NCBI RefSeq assembly: GCF_900112035.1
Contig: NZ_FOKC01000008.1
Coordinates: 1-64,000, forward strand
DNA: 64,000 bases
Direction: 5' to 3'
DNA from: Nocardioides alpinus
GTDB taxonomy: Bacteria > Actinomycetota > Actinomycetes > Propionibacteriales > Nocardioidaceae
Position numbers and translations under genes: made by a program. The notes under the pieces are model-generated. The model was not told where the DNA came from. It ran no database searches and saw nothing but the letters and a program-made list of their open reading frames with translations. Positions 48,660 through 57,469 of the stretch are shown piece after piece. Numbering within the stretch: the first letter of the stretch is position 1; every line of letters begins with the position of its first letter.

Positions 48660-49120
48660 TGTTGTTCTGGAGCGTGTTCGGCGCCTCGATCGCGTCTGCC
48701 CTGATCCCGCTCATCAACATCGAGGCCATCCTCGCCGTCTCCATCAGCCAGGCACCGTCGGCGACCTGGGGCCTGGTCATCGCCGCGACGATCGGCCAGA
48801 TGCTCGGCAAGATCCTCTGGTACTGGGGCGGCATGCACGTCGACCGCGCCCCCTGGGTCAGCCGCCACCTGCAGAAGCCCAAGGCCAAGGCCTCGCTCGA
48901 CCGGTGGCACGAGCGCGCCGAGGGACGGCCTTGGTTCACCGCCGGGCTGCTCTTCGTGTCCGCGAGCATCGGCTTCCCGCCGTACGCCGTCACAGCCGTG
49001 CTGGCCGGCATCCTGCGGGTGCCCTTCTGGGTCTTCTTCGTCACCGGGCTGCTGGGCCGCGGCCTGCGGTTCTGGGCGGTGGTGGGCGGGACCTCGTCGG
49101 TCATGCACCTGTTCCAGTAG
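48659..49120 (+). CDS. Small DedA/VTT-like membrane protein
   Basis: The 153-residue protein has several membrane segments and the layout of short VTT/SNARE-associated (YqaA-type) proteins: NIEAILAV early on, FVSASIGFPPYAVTAVLAGILRVPFWVFFVTGLLGRGLRFW late. DedA relatives recycle lipid carriers or flip phospholipids, so a link with the preceding phospholipid synthase is plausible. The assignment is by pattern and is moderate. Confidence 0.7.
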   Translation: MLFWSVFGASIASALIPLINIEAILAVSISQAPSATWGLVIAATIGQMLGKILWYWGGMHVDRAPWVSRHLQKPKAKASLDRWHERAEGRPWFTAGLLFVSASIGFPPYAVTAVLAGILRVPFWVFFVTGLLGRGLRFWAVVGGTSSVMHLFQ

Positions 49121-49123
49121 CGG

Positions 49124-50338
49124 CTACTCCGCGGCCGACCAGGCCTGGCGCAGGCTGACCCGACCGCCGGTCTGCAGGAGCGCGCGACGGTAGAGCCGCT
49201 CCCCCACCCAGACCGTGACGACCGCGAAGCCGGCCAGCAGCCCCAGCGCGAGCAGCGGCTCCCACCACTCGACGCCGCCCGCGAGGATCCGCTTGGGCAT
49301 CACGACCGCGGAGACCGGCGGGATGTAGGACGCGATGACCTGGCTGCGCCCGTCGAGCGAGAGACCGCCGAAGAACATCGCGAGCATCAGCATGGTCAGC
49401 GGGGTCGACGTCGCCTGCAGGTCCTCGGTCCGCGAGGCCAGCGAGCCGGCCACCGCCCAGAGGCAGGCGAGCGCGATGAAGCCGGCCAGGAAGAACCCGA
49501 TGAACCACGCGGTGGGTCCGGTGAGCGCTGGGACGTAGGACTTGTAGGACGTGAACGACAGGCCGATCAGCCCGACGACGAGGTAGATCAGCAGCTGGAT
49601 CACCGCCAGGGCGGTGTTGCCGAGGACCTTGCCGGCGAGCAGGTGTCGCAACGGGATCGCCGCGGCGATGATCTCGACGATCCGGCTCTGCTTCTCCTCG
49701 ATGACCGACGAGGCCAGCTGCATGCCGAAGATCAGTGCCGCGAAGTAGAAGAGGAACACGAAGACGAAACCGACCGCCTCAGCGACCGCCGCCCTCTCCG
49801 CGTCGCCGCGCAGGAAGGCCGTCGTGACGGCACTCCCCGCCTCGAGCTCCTCGACCGTCGTGCCTGCTCCGGAGGCGTTCTCGGCCAGCACCTGCTGGCG
49901 TACGACCGCCTCGACGACGCTCGTCAGCGACTCCTGCTCACTGGACTCGGAGGTCAGCTCCCACCCGCCGTCGACCGGGTGCAGCCAGGCGTCGACCTCG
50001 TCCTCCGTCAGCGCGGTCTCGGCGGCCTCGGCGTCGTCGAGCTCCACGACGGTGACCTGCACCTTGTCGTCGACCTCGGGCGCGGCCTCCTGCACGACGG
50101 TGGCCATCGCGACGGCGTCCGGCGTGGCGCCGAGGGTGACCTCGTCGGTCCGCTCGTCCTGCCAGGCGGTGAACCCGATGAAGCCGACGAGCATCACCAC
50201 CATCAGCAGGGTGCCGATCAGGAAGGACTTGTCGGTGATCCGCGAGACGACCTCGCGGCGGGTCACCAGGAGCCACGCGGGCTCGGCGGTGCCGGTGCTC
50301 CTGTCAGGGCTGTGGTCGGGGCTCTGGTCGGTGCTCAT
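49124..50338 (-). CDS. ABC-2 transporter permease (NatB-like)
   Basis: The 404-residue protein has one N-terminal membrane helix after a cytoplasmic VTRREVVSRITDKSFLIGTLLMVV, a large extracytoplasmic domain (about 65-205) and then five or six helices, with EEKQSRIVEIIAAAIPLRHLLAGKVLG as the coupling region. This is the NatB/YhaP arrangement, an exporter of sodium, drugs or other substrates. It overlaps its ATPase gene by 4 bases. Confidence 0.85.
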   Translation of the reverse strand: MSTDQSPDHSPDRSTGTAEPAWLLVTRREVVSRITDKSFLIGTLLMVVMLVGFIGFTAWQDERTDEVTLGATPDAVAMATVVQEAAPEVDDKVQVTVVELDDAEAAETALTEDEVDAWLHPVDGGWELTSESSEQESLTSVVEAVVRQQVLAENASGAGTTVEELEAGSAVTTAFLRGDAERAAVAEAVGFVFVFLFYFAALIFGMQLASSVIEEKQSRIVEIIAAAIPLRHLLAGKVLGNTALAVIQLLIYLVVGLIGLSFTSYKSYVPALTGPTAWFIGFFLAGFIALACLWAVAGSLASRTEDLQATSTPLTMLMLAMFFGGLSLDGRSQVIASYIPPVSAVVMPKRILAGGVEWWEPLLALGLLAGFAVVTVWVGERLYRRALLQTGGRVSLRQAWSAAE

Positions 50339-51216
50339 GCGGTGGCCTCCCGATAGATCTCGCTCAGCGCCGGGCGGACCCGGACGAACTCGTGGACGTC
50401 GCCGCGGCTCGTGGCCTCGGCGATCAGCTGCTGCTCGGCACCGGTCCGGCGGACCTCGACCAGGGCGGTGGTGCCGTCCAGGTCGAGGACCTCGAGCCCG
50501 CTGTGGTCGCGGACCCAACCGGCATCGCCGCCGAGCACGAGCCGGAAGCGCGGCACCCCCGCGTCGCGCAGCTCCGACACCGTCCCGGCGGCGACCCGGC
50601 GTCCGTGGGCCAGCACGACCAGTCGGTCGCACAGGCGCTCGACCAGGTCGAGCTGGTGGCTGGAGAAGAGCACCGGGATGTCGTCGCGGGTGTATTCGCG
50701 CAGGAGGTCCGCCATCGAGTCGACGGCCAGCGGGTCGAGGCCCGAGAACGGCTCGTCGAGGATGAGCGCGGCCGGCTTGGGCAGCACCGACGCGATGATC
50801 TGCACCCGCTGCTGGTTGCCCAGGGACAGCTTCTCGAGGTGGTCCTTGCCGCGGTCCCCGAGGCCGAAGCGCTCGAGCAGCTCCTGCACCTGGCTGCGCG
50901 CCTCGACACGCCCCATGCCCTTGAGCTGGGCGACGTAGACGAGCTGGTCGATGATCGGCTGCTTGGGGTAGAGCCCGCGCTCCTCCGGCATGTAGCCGAA
51001 CGTGCGGCGGTCGAGGCGGGTGATCGGCGCACCGCGCCACCTCACCTCGCCCTCGTTGATCCCCAGCACCCCCATGACCATCCGCATGGTCGTGGTCTTG
51101 CCCGCGCCGTTGGCGCCGACGAAACCGGTCATCTGACCGGCCGGCACCTCGAACGACACACGGTCCACGGCGGTGGCGTCGCCGAACCGCCTGGTCAGCT
51201 CCCGGATCTCCAACAT
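50335..51216 (-). CDS. ABC transporter ATP-binding protein (NatA-like)
   Basis: The 293-residue ATPase has Walker A GANGAGKTT, a signature loop LSLGNQQRV, Walker B AALILDEPFSGLDP and switch His in SSHQLD. A C-terminal DUF4162-type extension (about 215-290) is typical of NatA-like exporters. A TAGCGT hexamer (51224-51229) 7 bases before the ATG suggests a promoter between the response regulator and this gene. Confidence 0.9.
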   Translation of the reverse strand: MLEIRELTRRFGDATAVDRVSFEVPAGQMTGFVGANGAGKTTTMRMVMGVLGINEGEVRWRGAPITRLDRRTFGYMPEERGLYPKQPIIDQLVYVAQLKGMGRVEARSQVQELLERFGLGDRGKDHLEKLSLGNQQRVQIIASVLPKPAALILDEPFSGLDPLAVDSMADLLREYTRDDIPVLFSSHQLDLVERLCDRLVVLAHGRRVAAGTVSELRDAGVPRFRLVLGGDAGWVRDHSGLEVLDLDGTTALVEVRRTGAEQQLIAEATSRGDVHEFVRVRPALSEIYREATA

Positions 51217-51281
51217 GCCACCGACGCTAGGCCCCGGCGTACGACAGCGGATCCCCCGCGCGACGGAACCTGGGACTGCGC

Positions 51282-51950
51282 TCAGTCCTCCGTGGGGAGG
51301 ATGAGCCCGGCCTCGTAGGCATAGATCACGGCCTGCACCCGGTCGCGCAGGTGCAGCTTGCCCAGCACGTTGGACACGTGGGTCTTGACCGTTGCCTCGC
51401 CCAGGACCAGCTCTGCGGCGATCTCGCTGTTGGACAGCCCGCGCCCCAGCAGCACCAGCACCTCGCGCTCACGGACGGTGAGGTGGGCCAGCGCCGCCGG
51501 CTCGGGACGGTCGGGGGCCGCGTGCTCCGCGGCCATCTTGCCGATGACACGGCGGGTCACCTCGGGGGCGAGCAGCGCGTGGCCGCGCCCGGCAGCGCGT
51601 ACGGCGTCGAGGAGCTGCTCCGGGCCGGCGTTCTTCAGCAGGAAGCCGCTGGCGCCCGCCTCGAGCGCGTCGAAGAGGTAGTCGTCGCGGTCGAAGGTGG
51701 TCACGATGACGACGTGTCCGAGGTCCTCGGCCACGAGGTGGCGCGTCGCCTCGATGCCGTCCATGCGGGGCATCTGGACGTCCATCAGCACCACGTCGGG
51801 CCGGGTGGCACGGGCCTGCTCGATGGCCTGCAGGCCGTCCGCGGCCTCGCCGACCACCTCGATGTCGTCCTCGACCGACAGCACCATCGCGAAGCCGGAG
51901 CGCACCATGGCGTGGTCGTCGACGAGGAGGACCCGCAACCGCTCGCTCAC
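51282..51950 (-). CDS. Two-component response regulator, NarL/LuxR type
   Basis: The 222-residue protein has a receiver domain (D11-D12, phospho-acceptor D57 in VVLMDVQMP, T84, K106) and a LuxR-type helix-turn-helix (TVREREVLVLLGRGLSNSEIAAELVLGEATVKTHVSNVLGKL). It is the partner of the kinase with which it overlaps by 4 bases. The adjacent NatAB-like exporter is the obvious candidate target. Confidence 0.93.
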   Translation of the reverse strand: MSERLRVLLVDDHAMVRSGFAMVLSVEDDIEVVGEAADGLQAIEQARATRPDVVLMDVQMPRMDGIEATRHLVAEDLGHVVIVTTFDRDDYLFDALEAGASGFLLKNAGPEQLLDAVRAAGRGHALLAPEVTRRVIGKMAAEHAAPDRPEPAALAHLTVREREVLVLLGRGLSNSEIAAELVLGEATVKTHVSNVLGKLHLRDRVQAVIYAYEAGLILPTED

Positions 51951-53275
51951 GTGCCTGCTCCCAGGGGGTAGCGCACCCGCACCCGGTAGCCCCCGGTCAC
52001 CCGCGGACCGATGTCGACCTGGCCGTCGTGCGTCGCCGCGCGCTCGCGGATCCCGAGCTGGCCCAGCCCGCTGCCGGACGTGCCGTGGCGTGGCCGGCCG
52101 TTGTCGACGACCTCCACCTCGGCGTACGCCGTCGGGTGCGACTCGTCGACGCGCACCACTACGGACACGGTGTCGGCGGTGGAGTGCCGGCGCACGTTGG
52201 TGAGCGCCTCCTGGACCGTGCGGTAGACCGCGAGGCCGATGCCCCGTGGGAGCCGTTCGGCCGCGTCGGCCTGTGACTCGACCACGTCGAGGCTGACGGT
52301 GAGGCCCTGCCCGCTCACCTCGGCGACGAGGCCCGGGAGGTCGCAGACCCCAGCGTCCGTCGTACGCCCCTGCTGGGGTGCATGGGTCTCGCCCTCACGC
52401 AGCGTGCCGAGCAGGCGGCGCATCTGGGTGACCGCGTCGCGGGAGGCGTCCTCGACGTTCGACAGGGCCGTACGCGCGGCATCGGGATCGCGGTCGAGCA
52501 CCCGTCGTGCCGCGCCGGCCTGGATCCCCATCGCGGAGACGCCGTGGGCGACGACGTCGTGGAGCTCGCGGGCGATGCGGAGCCGCTCGTCGACGACGGC
52601 CTGCGCGCGGAGCCGGCCGGCCTGCGCGGCGATCGTGGTCGCCTGCGCCTGGAGGCGGTCGCGCTGCCGGGCGGCGCGCCACGAGACACCGCCCCCGATG
52701 ATGGCGCCGCCGAAGTAGATCGCGTTGACCACGAGGGTGATCCCGACGGCCGCGGGGATCGGTGGGAACAGGCCGACCTGGTCGGTGCCCTGGTCCTCGT
52801 CGATCCACTCCTGGGCGGCGGAGCCGACGGCGAACTGCCAGCCGATCCAGGCGAACATGAAGAGGACGATCGTGCCGACCACGACCACCATGGCGCGTCG
52901 GTCGCGCGCCCACGCGACGCCCGAGAGCAGCGCGACGAAGTAGACGATCTGCAGGGACATCTGCCCCATCACCTGCGGCATCGTCACGCCCGCCACGAAC
53001 ATGTGCAGCGCAGCCAGGACCGCCACGGTGAGCGGCCACCGGCGGCGGCCCAGCAGCAGCGCAGCGCCACTCGACACGGCCAGCCACTGCGTCCACAGCG
53101 GCACCTCGGTGTGCTCGAAGCCGCCGGCGCTCCGCACCAGCTCGAGGGCCAGCAGCCCGATGGCCTCGACGCTCACTGCGAGCACCACGTCCTGGCGCCC
53201 GATCACCGGCCGCGGGCGCTCCCACGTGTCGTCCACGCCGAACCACTCGAGGACGCGCTGGCTCGGGCTGGGCAT
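51947..53275 (-). CDS. Sensor histidine kinase (HisKA_3, NarX/LiaS-like)
   Basis: The 442-residue kinase has about five N-terminal membrane segments (between 28 and 205), a short coiled-coil, the HisKA_3 dimerisation motif RLRIARELHDVVAHGVSAMG with phosphorylated H239, and an HATPase domain (QEALTNVRRHS, VDNGRPRHGTSGSGLGQLGIRERA). There is no separate sensor domain, so it probably senses membrane or envelope state. The start ATG 53275 follows TACCCT (53282-53287) by 6 bases. Confidence 0.92.
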   Translation of the reverse strand: MPSPSQRVLEWFGVDDTWERPRPVIGRQDVVLAVSVEAIGLLALELVRSAGGFEHTEVPLWTQWLAVSSGAALLLGRRRWPLTVAVLAALHMFVAGVTMPQVMGQMSLQIVYFVALLSGVAWARDRRAMVVVVGTIVLFMFAWIGWQFAVGSAAQEWIDEDQGTDQVGLFPPIPAAVGITLVVNAIYFGGAIIGGGVSWRAARQRDRLQAQATTIAAQAGRLRAQAVVDERLRIARELHDVVAHGVSAMGIQAGAARRVLDRDPDAARTALSNVEDASRDAVTQMRRLLGTLREGETHAPQQGRTTDAGVCDLPGLVAEVSGQGLTVSLDVVESQADAAERLPRGIGLAVYRTVQEALTNVRRHSTADTVSVVVRVDESHPTAYAEVEVVDNGRPRHGTSGSGLGQLGIRERAATHDGQVDIGPRVTGGYRVRVRYPLGAGT

Positions 53276-53404
53276 GGGGCGAGGGTAGATCGCCCAGCGG
53301 CTCGGCGGATCCGTCGGGAGGGGGAGATCGAGCCGCGATTCGGGGCTCCCGGGCTCTCCACAGGTCTGCCGGTCACTGTCGGACCCTCCTGCTTGTGTGG
53401 ATCC

Positions 53405-54733
53405 ATGGCCCCCACTCCGCCCCCTCTCACCGCAGCCGCGATCGCGGCGATGCGGCACGAGGTGCGGGCGTCCCTGGACGGCCGGAGCGGGCTCGACGAC
53501 GCCGGCCGGATCGACGCGATCCGCGCGCTGGAGCAGCTCGCGTGCACGGTGAGTGCCGCGCAGGCCGCCCTCGCCGCAGAGCTCGCCGACTCGGTCGAGG
53601 CCGACCACGAGTCGCTGGGCATCCCCGCCGAGAGGCGCGGTCGCGGCGTCGCCTCCAGCATCGCGCTCGCCCGACGCGAGTCACCGCACCGGGGCCAGCG
53701 TCATCTCGGGTTGGCGCGCATCGTGCGGCGCGAGCTGCCCCGCACGTGGGCGGCCTGGCGGGCCGGTCGCATCACGGAGTGGCGGGCCACCCTCATGGCC
53801 CGGGAGACCGCGTGCCTCACTCTGGAGGACCGCCTCGCCGTCGATGAATTCGTCGCCGCCGATCAAGAGGCGTTCGAGGCCATGAGTGACCGCCAGGTGA
53901 TCGCCGCCGCGATGGCCGAGGGTGCGCGGCTCGACGCCGAGGCTCACGTCTCGCGACGCCGCAAGGCCGAGTCCGAGCGACGTGTCTCGATGCGACCCGC
54001 TCCCGACACGATGGTGTGGCTCACGGCGCTGCTGCCGGTGGCGGACGGTGTCTCTGCCTATGCCGCACTGCTCCGCGACGCCGACAGCGCGCGGGCTCAC
54101 GGCGACCAGCGGTCCCGGGGTCAGGTGATGGCTGACGAGCTGGTGCGCCGGGTGACGGGCGGCGCCGGCGAGGTGAGCACCGAGCCTGCGGACCGGCCCG
54201 TCGCCCTCAACCTCGTCATGCCGCACGACGCACTCCTCGGGAGCAGCGACGACCCGGCCCACCTCGACGGCTTCGGCCTGATCCCCGCCGAGCTCGCCCG
54301 CGAGCTGGTGGCCGGAGCGGTGGACGCCGGCGACGAGCTGTGGCTGCGCCGGCTCTACGCCTCGCCGACCTCCGGCGAGCTCGTCGCCATGGACAGTCGG
54401 GCGCGCCTCTTCCGCGGTGGGCTGAGACTCTTCATCCGCCTGCGCGACCAGGTCTGCCGCACCCCGTGGTGCAACGCCCCCATCCGCCACGCCGATCACG
54501 TCGTCGACGCCGCAGCGGACGGTCCCACCTCAGGCGTCAACGCGGAAGGACTGTGCGAGGCCCGCAACTACGCCAAACGGGCTCCACGCTGGCGGGCCAG
54601 ACCTGGGCCGGACGGCACCGTGATCACCACGACCCCGACCGGCCACCAGCACCGCAGCCGGGCACCAGCGCTCGCGAGCTTCACTCGCCGAGACGTCCCC
54701 CGACTGACCGTCGACTACGTCCTGGCGACCTGA
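53405..54733 (+). CDS. DUF222/HNH endonuclease-type protein
   Basis: The 442-residue protein has the helical DUF222 domain (about 30-280) and a C-terminal HNH-like module: [47 protein letters not shown]. This subfamily normally has LCEACN; here the second Cys of that knuckle is Arg (CGC), so zinc binding may be impaired. It belongs to the same family as the truncated protein at 1-327 but its HNH is of a different subtype. Function is unknown. Confidence 0.85.
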   Translation: MAPTPPPLTAAAIAAMRHEVRASLDGRSGLDDAGRIDAIRALEQLACTVSAAQAALAAELADSVEADHESLGIPAERRGRGVASSIALARRESPHRGQRHLGLARIVRRELPRTWAAWRAGRITEWRATLMARETACLTLEDRLAVDEFVAADQEAFEAMSDRQVIAAAMAEGARLDAEAHVSRRRKAESERRVSMRPAPDTMVWLTALLPVADGVSAYAALLRDADSARAHGDQRSRGQVMADELVRRVTGGAGEVSTEPADRPVALNLVMPHDALLGSSDDPAHLDGFGLIPAELARELVAGAVDAGDELWLRRLYASPTSGELVAMDSRARLFRGGLRLFIRLRDQVCRTPWCNAPIRHADHVVDAAADGPTSGVNAEGLCEARNYAKRAPRWRARPGPDGTVITTTPTGHQHRSRAPALASFTRRDVPRLTVDYVLAT

Positions 54734-54762
54734 GTCCGCTTCCCGATGCCAGACTCGACCCC

Positions 54763-55098
54763 ATGACCGTCGCCAAGTCGCTCGCGCTCTTCGCCCTCGC
54801 TGCGCTTGCGGAGATCGGCGGCGCGTGGCTGGTGTGGCAGGGCGTGCGCGAGCACCGCGGCTGGCTCTGGATCGGCGGGGGCTTCATCGCCCTCGGCCTC
54901 TACGGACTGGTCGCCACGCTCCAGCCGGACGCCAACTTCGGGCGGATCCTCGCGGCCTACGGCGGCGTCTTCGTCGCCGGTTCGCTGGCGTGGGGCATGG
55001 TCGTCGACGGCTTCCGTCCCGACCGCTACGACGTCGCCGGCGCCCTGGTCTGCCTGGTCGGCGTCGCGGTCATCATGTACGCCCCGCGCACTGCCTAG
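54763..55098 (+). CDS. YnfA/UPF0060 family membrane protein
   Basis: The 111-residue protein has four membrane segments and the family motifs [15 protein letters not shown] and [14 protein letters not shown]...[28 protein letters not shown]. YnfA proteins resemble small multidrug resistance transporters, but their substrate is uncertain. It converges with the acyl-CoA dehydrogenase (7 bases between stops). Confidence 0.92.
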   Translation: MTVAKSLALFALAALAEIGGAWLVWQGVREHRGWLWIGGGFIALGLYGLVATLQPDANFGRILAAYGGVFVAGSLAWGMVVDGFRPDRYDVAGALVCLVGVAVIMYAPRTA

Positions 55099-55105
55099 GC
55101 AGGAC

Positions 55106-56302
55106 TCACTCGACCGGCAGGCCGAGCCCCCGGGCGATGAGCATCCGCTGGACCTCGGAGGTGCCCTCGCCGATCTCGAGGACCTTGGCGTCACGGTAGA
55201 ACCGGACGACCGGGTACTCCTCCATGAAGCCGTAGCCGCCGAAGACCTGCGTGGCGATCCGCGTCGCGGTGACGGCCGACTCGGTGGCGTAGAGCTTGGC
55301 GACCGCGGCGGCCTGCTTGAAGGCGCCCATGGACACCGACGAGCCGGCGTCCATGGCGTCCTTCATCGCGGCGGCCTTGTAGGTCAGCAGGCGCGAGGCG
55401 TCGAGCATCACCTGCAGGTCGGAGACCTGGAAGGCGACACCCTGCTTGCGACCGATGGGGCCGCCGAAGGTCTGCCGCTCGCCGGCGTACTGCAGCGACA
55501 TGTCGAGGCACGCCTGGATGCAGCCGACCGCGAGCGCGGCGATCGCGACGCGGCCGTCGTCGAGGGTGGCGAGGAACTGGGCGTAGCCGCGGCCGCGCTC
55601 ACCGAGCAGGTGGGCCTCGGGGACGCGTGCGTCGACGAAGGAGAGCGGGTGGGTGTCGGACGCGTGCCAGCCGAGCTTGTCGTACGCCTTCTCGGCCGTG
55701 AAGCCGGCCGTACCCGAGGGCACGATGATGGTCGAGATCTCCGGGCGCCCGTCGGGACGCTCACCGGTGCGCGCCGTCACGGTGACCAGCGAGGTGATCG
55801 AGGATCCCGAGTTGGTGATGAACTGCTTGGCGCCGTTGACGACCCACTCGCCGTCGTCGAGGACCGCCTTGGTCTTGGTCGCACCGGCGTCGGAGCCGGC
55901 GCCCGGCTCGGTGAGGCCGAAGCCGGCGACCTTGTCACCGGCGACGAGGTCGGGCAGCCACGACTGCTTCTGCTCCTCGGTGCCGTAGGTGAGGATCGGG
56001 TTGATGCCGAGGCCCACTGCGGCCTCGAGCGTGATGCCCATCGACTGGTCGACGCGGCCGATCTCCTCGATGGCCAGGCACAGCGACGTGAAGCCACCGT
56101 CCTCCCCCGCCATCCCGGCACCGCCGAACTCCTCCGGCGCGGTGAGGCCCATCAGCCCGAGCGCTCCCATCTTCTGGACCACGTCGGTCGGGAAGTGGTG
56201 ATCGCGGTCCCACTGCGCGGCGTGCGGCGCGATCTCGGCCTCGGCGAAGTCGCGGACGCTGCGGCGGAACTGCTCGTGCTCGGGGGACAGCTCGAAGGTC
56301 AT
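55106..56302 (-). CDS. Acyl-CoA dehydrogenase
   Basis: The 398-residue flavoprotein has FGLTEPGAGSDAGATKTKA and the C-terminal KVLEIGEGTSEVQRMLIARGLGLPVE with the catalytic Glu. It is a typical short/branched-chain ACAD. ATG 56302 is chosen over 56311 because TAGCAT (56310-56315) lies 7 bases upstream and overlaps the longer start. An 18-bp perfect palindrome just upstream suggests control by a dimeric repressor, often TetR-type for such genes. Confidence 0.92.
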   Translation of the reverse strand: MTFELSPEHEQFRRSVRDFAEAEIAPHAAQWDRDHHFPTDVVQKMGALGLMGLTAPEEFGGAGMAGEDGGFTSLCLAIEEIGRVDQSMGITLEAAVGLGINPILTYGTEEQKQSWLPDLVAGDKVAGFGLTEPGAGSDAGATKTKAVLDDGEWVVNGAKQFITNSGSSITSLVTVTARTGERPDGRPEISTIIVPSGTAGFTAEKAYDKLGWHASDTHPLSFVDARVPEAHLLGERGRGYAQFLATLDDGRVAIAALAVGCIQACLDMSLQYAGERQTFGGPIGRKQGVAFQVSDLQVMLDASRLLTYKAAAMKDAMDAGSSVSMGAFKQAAAVAKLYATESAVTATRIATQVFGGYGFMEEYPVVRFYRDAKVLEIGEGTSEVQRMLIARGLGLPVE

Positions 56303-56309
56303 GCTCAGC

Positions 56310-56341
56310 ATGCTAACGCCAGAGGTTAGCGATCGCTAACC
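56310..56341 (-). promoter_or_regulatory. Promoter and 18-bp operator palindrome of the acyl-CoA dehydrogenase gene
   Basis: GGTTAGCGATCGCTAACC (56324-56341) is a perfect palindrome. A third GTTAGC half-site (56312-56317) overlaps the -10 hexamer TAGCAT (56310-56315). Bound protein would cover the -10 to -35 region, so repression is the likely mode. Confidence 0.65.
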
Positions 56342-56390
56342 CCCAGGATCGGTGTGACGGACGCGATTCCCCACCCACTGTCGTACGGGG

Positions 56391-56409
56391 TTAGATTAGG
56401 CGAGCCTAA
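56391..56409 (+). promoter_or_regulatory. DtxR/IdeR iron box
   Basis: TTAGATTAGGCGAGCCTAA agrees at 16 of 19 positions with the DtxR/IdeR consensus TTAGGTTAGGCTAACCTAA. It lies 31 bases before the start of the iron-transporter operon, so repression by iron-loaded IdeR/DtxR is expected. Confidence 0.8.
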
Positions 56410-56440
56410 GCAAAGTTCTCGCCCGACGAAGGACACCCCC

Positions 56441-57469
56441 GTGACGACGTCCCCCCGCCGCGCCGCCTCGCGCCTCAGCGTGACCCTGGCCGCGACCCTG
56501 CTGACCGCCTCGACCCTGTCGGGCTGCGGCCTCCTCGGCTCGCCCGACCTGGTCATCTACAACGCGCAGCACGAGCAGCTGCTCGACGAGATCATCCCGC
56601 TGTTCGAGGAGGAGTCCGGTCTCGACGTCGAGCTGCGCAGCGGCAAGGACCTCGAGATGGCCAACCAGATCGTCGAGGAGGGCGACGACTCACCCGCCGA
56701 CGTGTTCCTCACCGAGAACTCCCCGGCCATGAGCATCGTCGACAACGCCGGCCTCTTCGCCGAGCTCCCCGAGGCCGCGACGGCGACCATCCCGGAGCAG
56801 TACGTCCCCGCGGACCGCACCTGGACCGGCTTCCTGGCCCGCTCGACCGTCGCGATGTACAACACCGACACCATGACCGAGGCCGACATGCCTGCCTCGA
56901 TCCTCGACTTCGCGGACCCCGAGTGGGAGGGCCGGGTGGCCTTCTCCCCCACCGGCGCCGACTTCCAGGCGATCGTGTCCGCCGTCCTCGAGCTCGAGGG
57001 CGAGGAGGCCACTGCTGCGTGGCTCGAGGGCCTCGAGGCCAACGGCGTCATCGTGCAGAACAACCTCGTCGTCATGCAGTCGGTGGACTCCGGCGAGGTC
57101 GACGCCGGCATCGCCTACCACTACTACTGGTACCGCGACCGCCAGGAGAACGGCACCGACTCGGACAGCTCCGAGCTCCACTTCTTCGGCGACCAGGACC
57201 CGGGTGCGTTCCTCAGCATCTCCGGCGCCGGCATCCTCGCCAGCAGCGAGAAGAAGGACGCCGCGGAGGAGTTCGTCACCTGGTTGACCGGCACCGACGC
57301 GCAGCAGGCGATGGCGGAGTCGTACGCCCTGGAGTACCCGCTCAACCCCGACGCCAGCCTCAACCCCGACGTCAAGCCGTTCGACGAGCTCGAGCCGCCG
57401 GAGGTCGACGTGTCGAGCCTCAACGGGCCGCAGGTCACCGACCTGATGACCGCGGCAGGCCTGCTCTGA
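56441..57469 (+). CDS. Fe(III) ABC transporter substrate-binding lipoprotein (FbpA/FutA type)
   Basis: The 342-residue lipoprotein has a lipobox LSGC (C29) and the periplasmic-type fold of iron-binding proteins: LVIYNAQHEQLLDEIIPLFEEESG, PADVFLTENSPAMS, and AYHYYWYRDRQ with the adjacent Tyr residues used to bind Fe(III). It delivers ferric iron to the downstream permease. The iron box before it sets the regulation. The start is GTG 56441, 31 bases after the iron box. Confidence 0.92.
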   Translation: MTTSPRRAASRLSVTLAATLLTASTLSGCGLLGSPDLVIYNAQHEQLLDEIIPLFEEESGLDVELRSGKDLEMANQIVEEGDDSPADVFLTENSPAMSIVDNAGLFAELPEAATATIPEQYVPADRTWTGFLARSTVAMYNTDTMTEADMPASILDFADPEWEGRVAFSPTGADFQAIVSAVLELEGEEATAAWLEGLEANGVIVQNNLVVMQSVDSGEVDAGIAYHYYWYRDRQENGTDSDSSELHFFGDQDPGAFLSISGAGILASSEKKDAAEEFVTWLTGTDAQQAMAESYALEYPLNPDASLNPDVKPFDELEPPEVDVSSLNGPQVTDLMTAAGLL

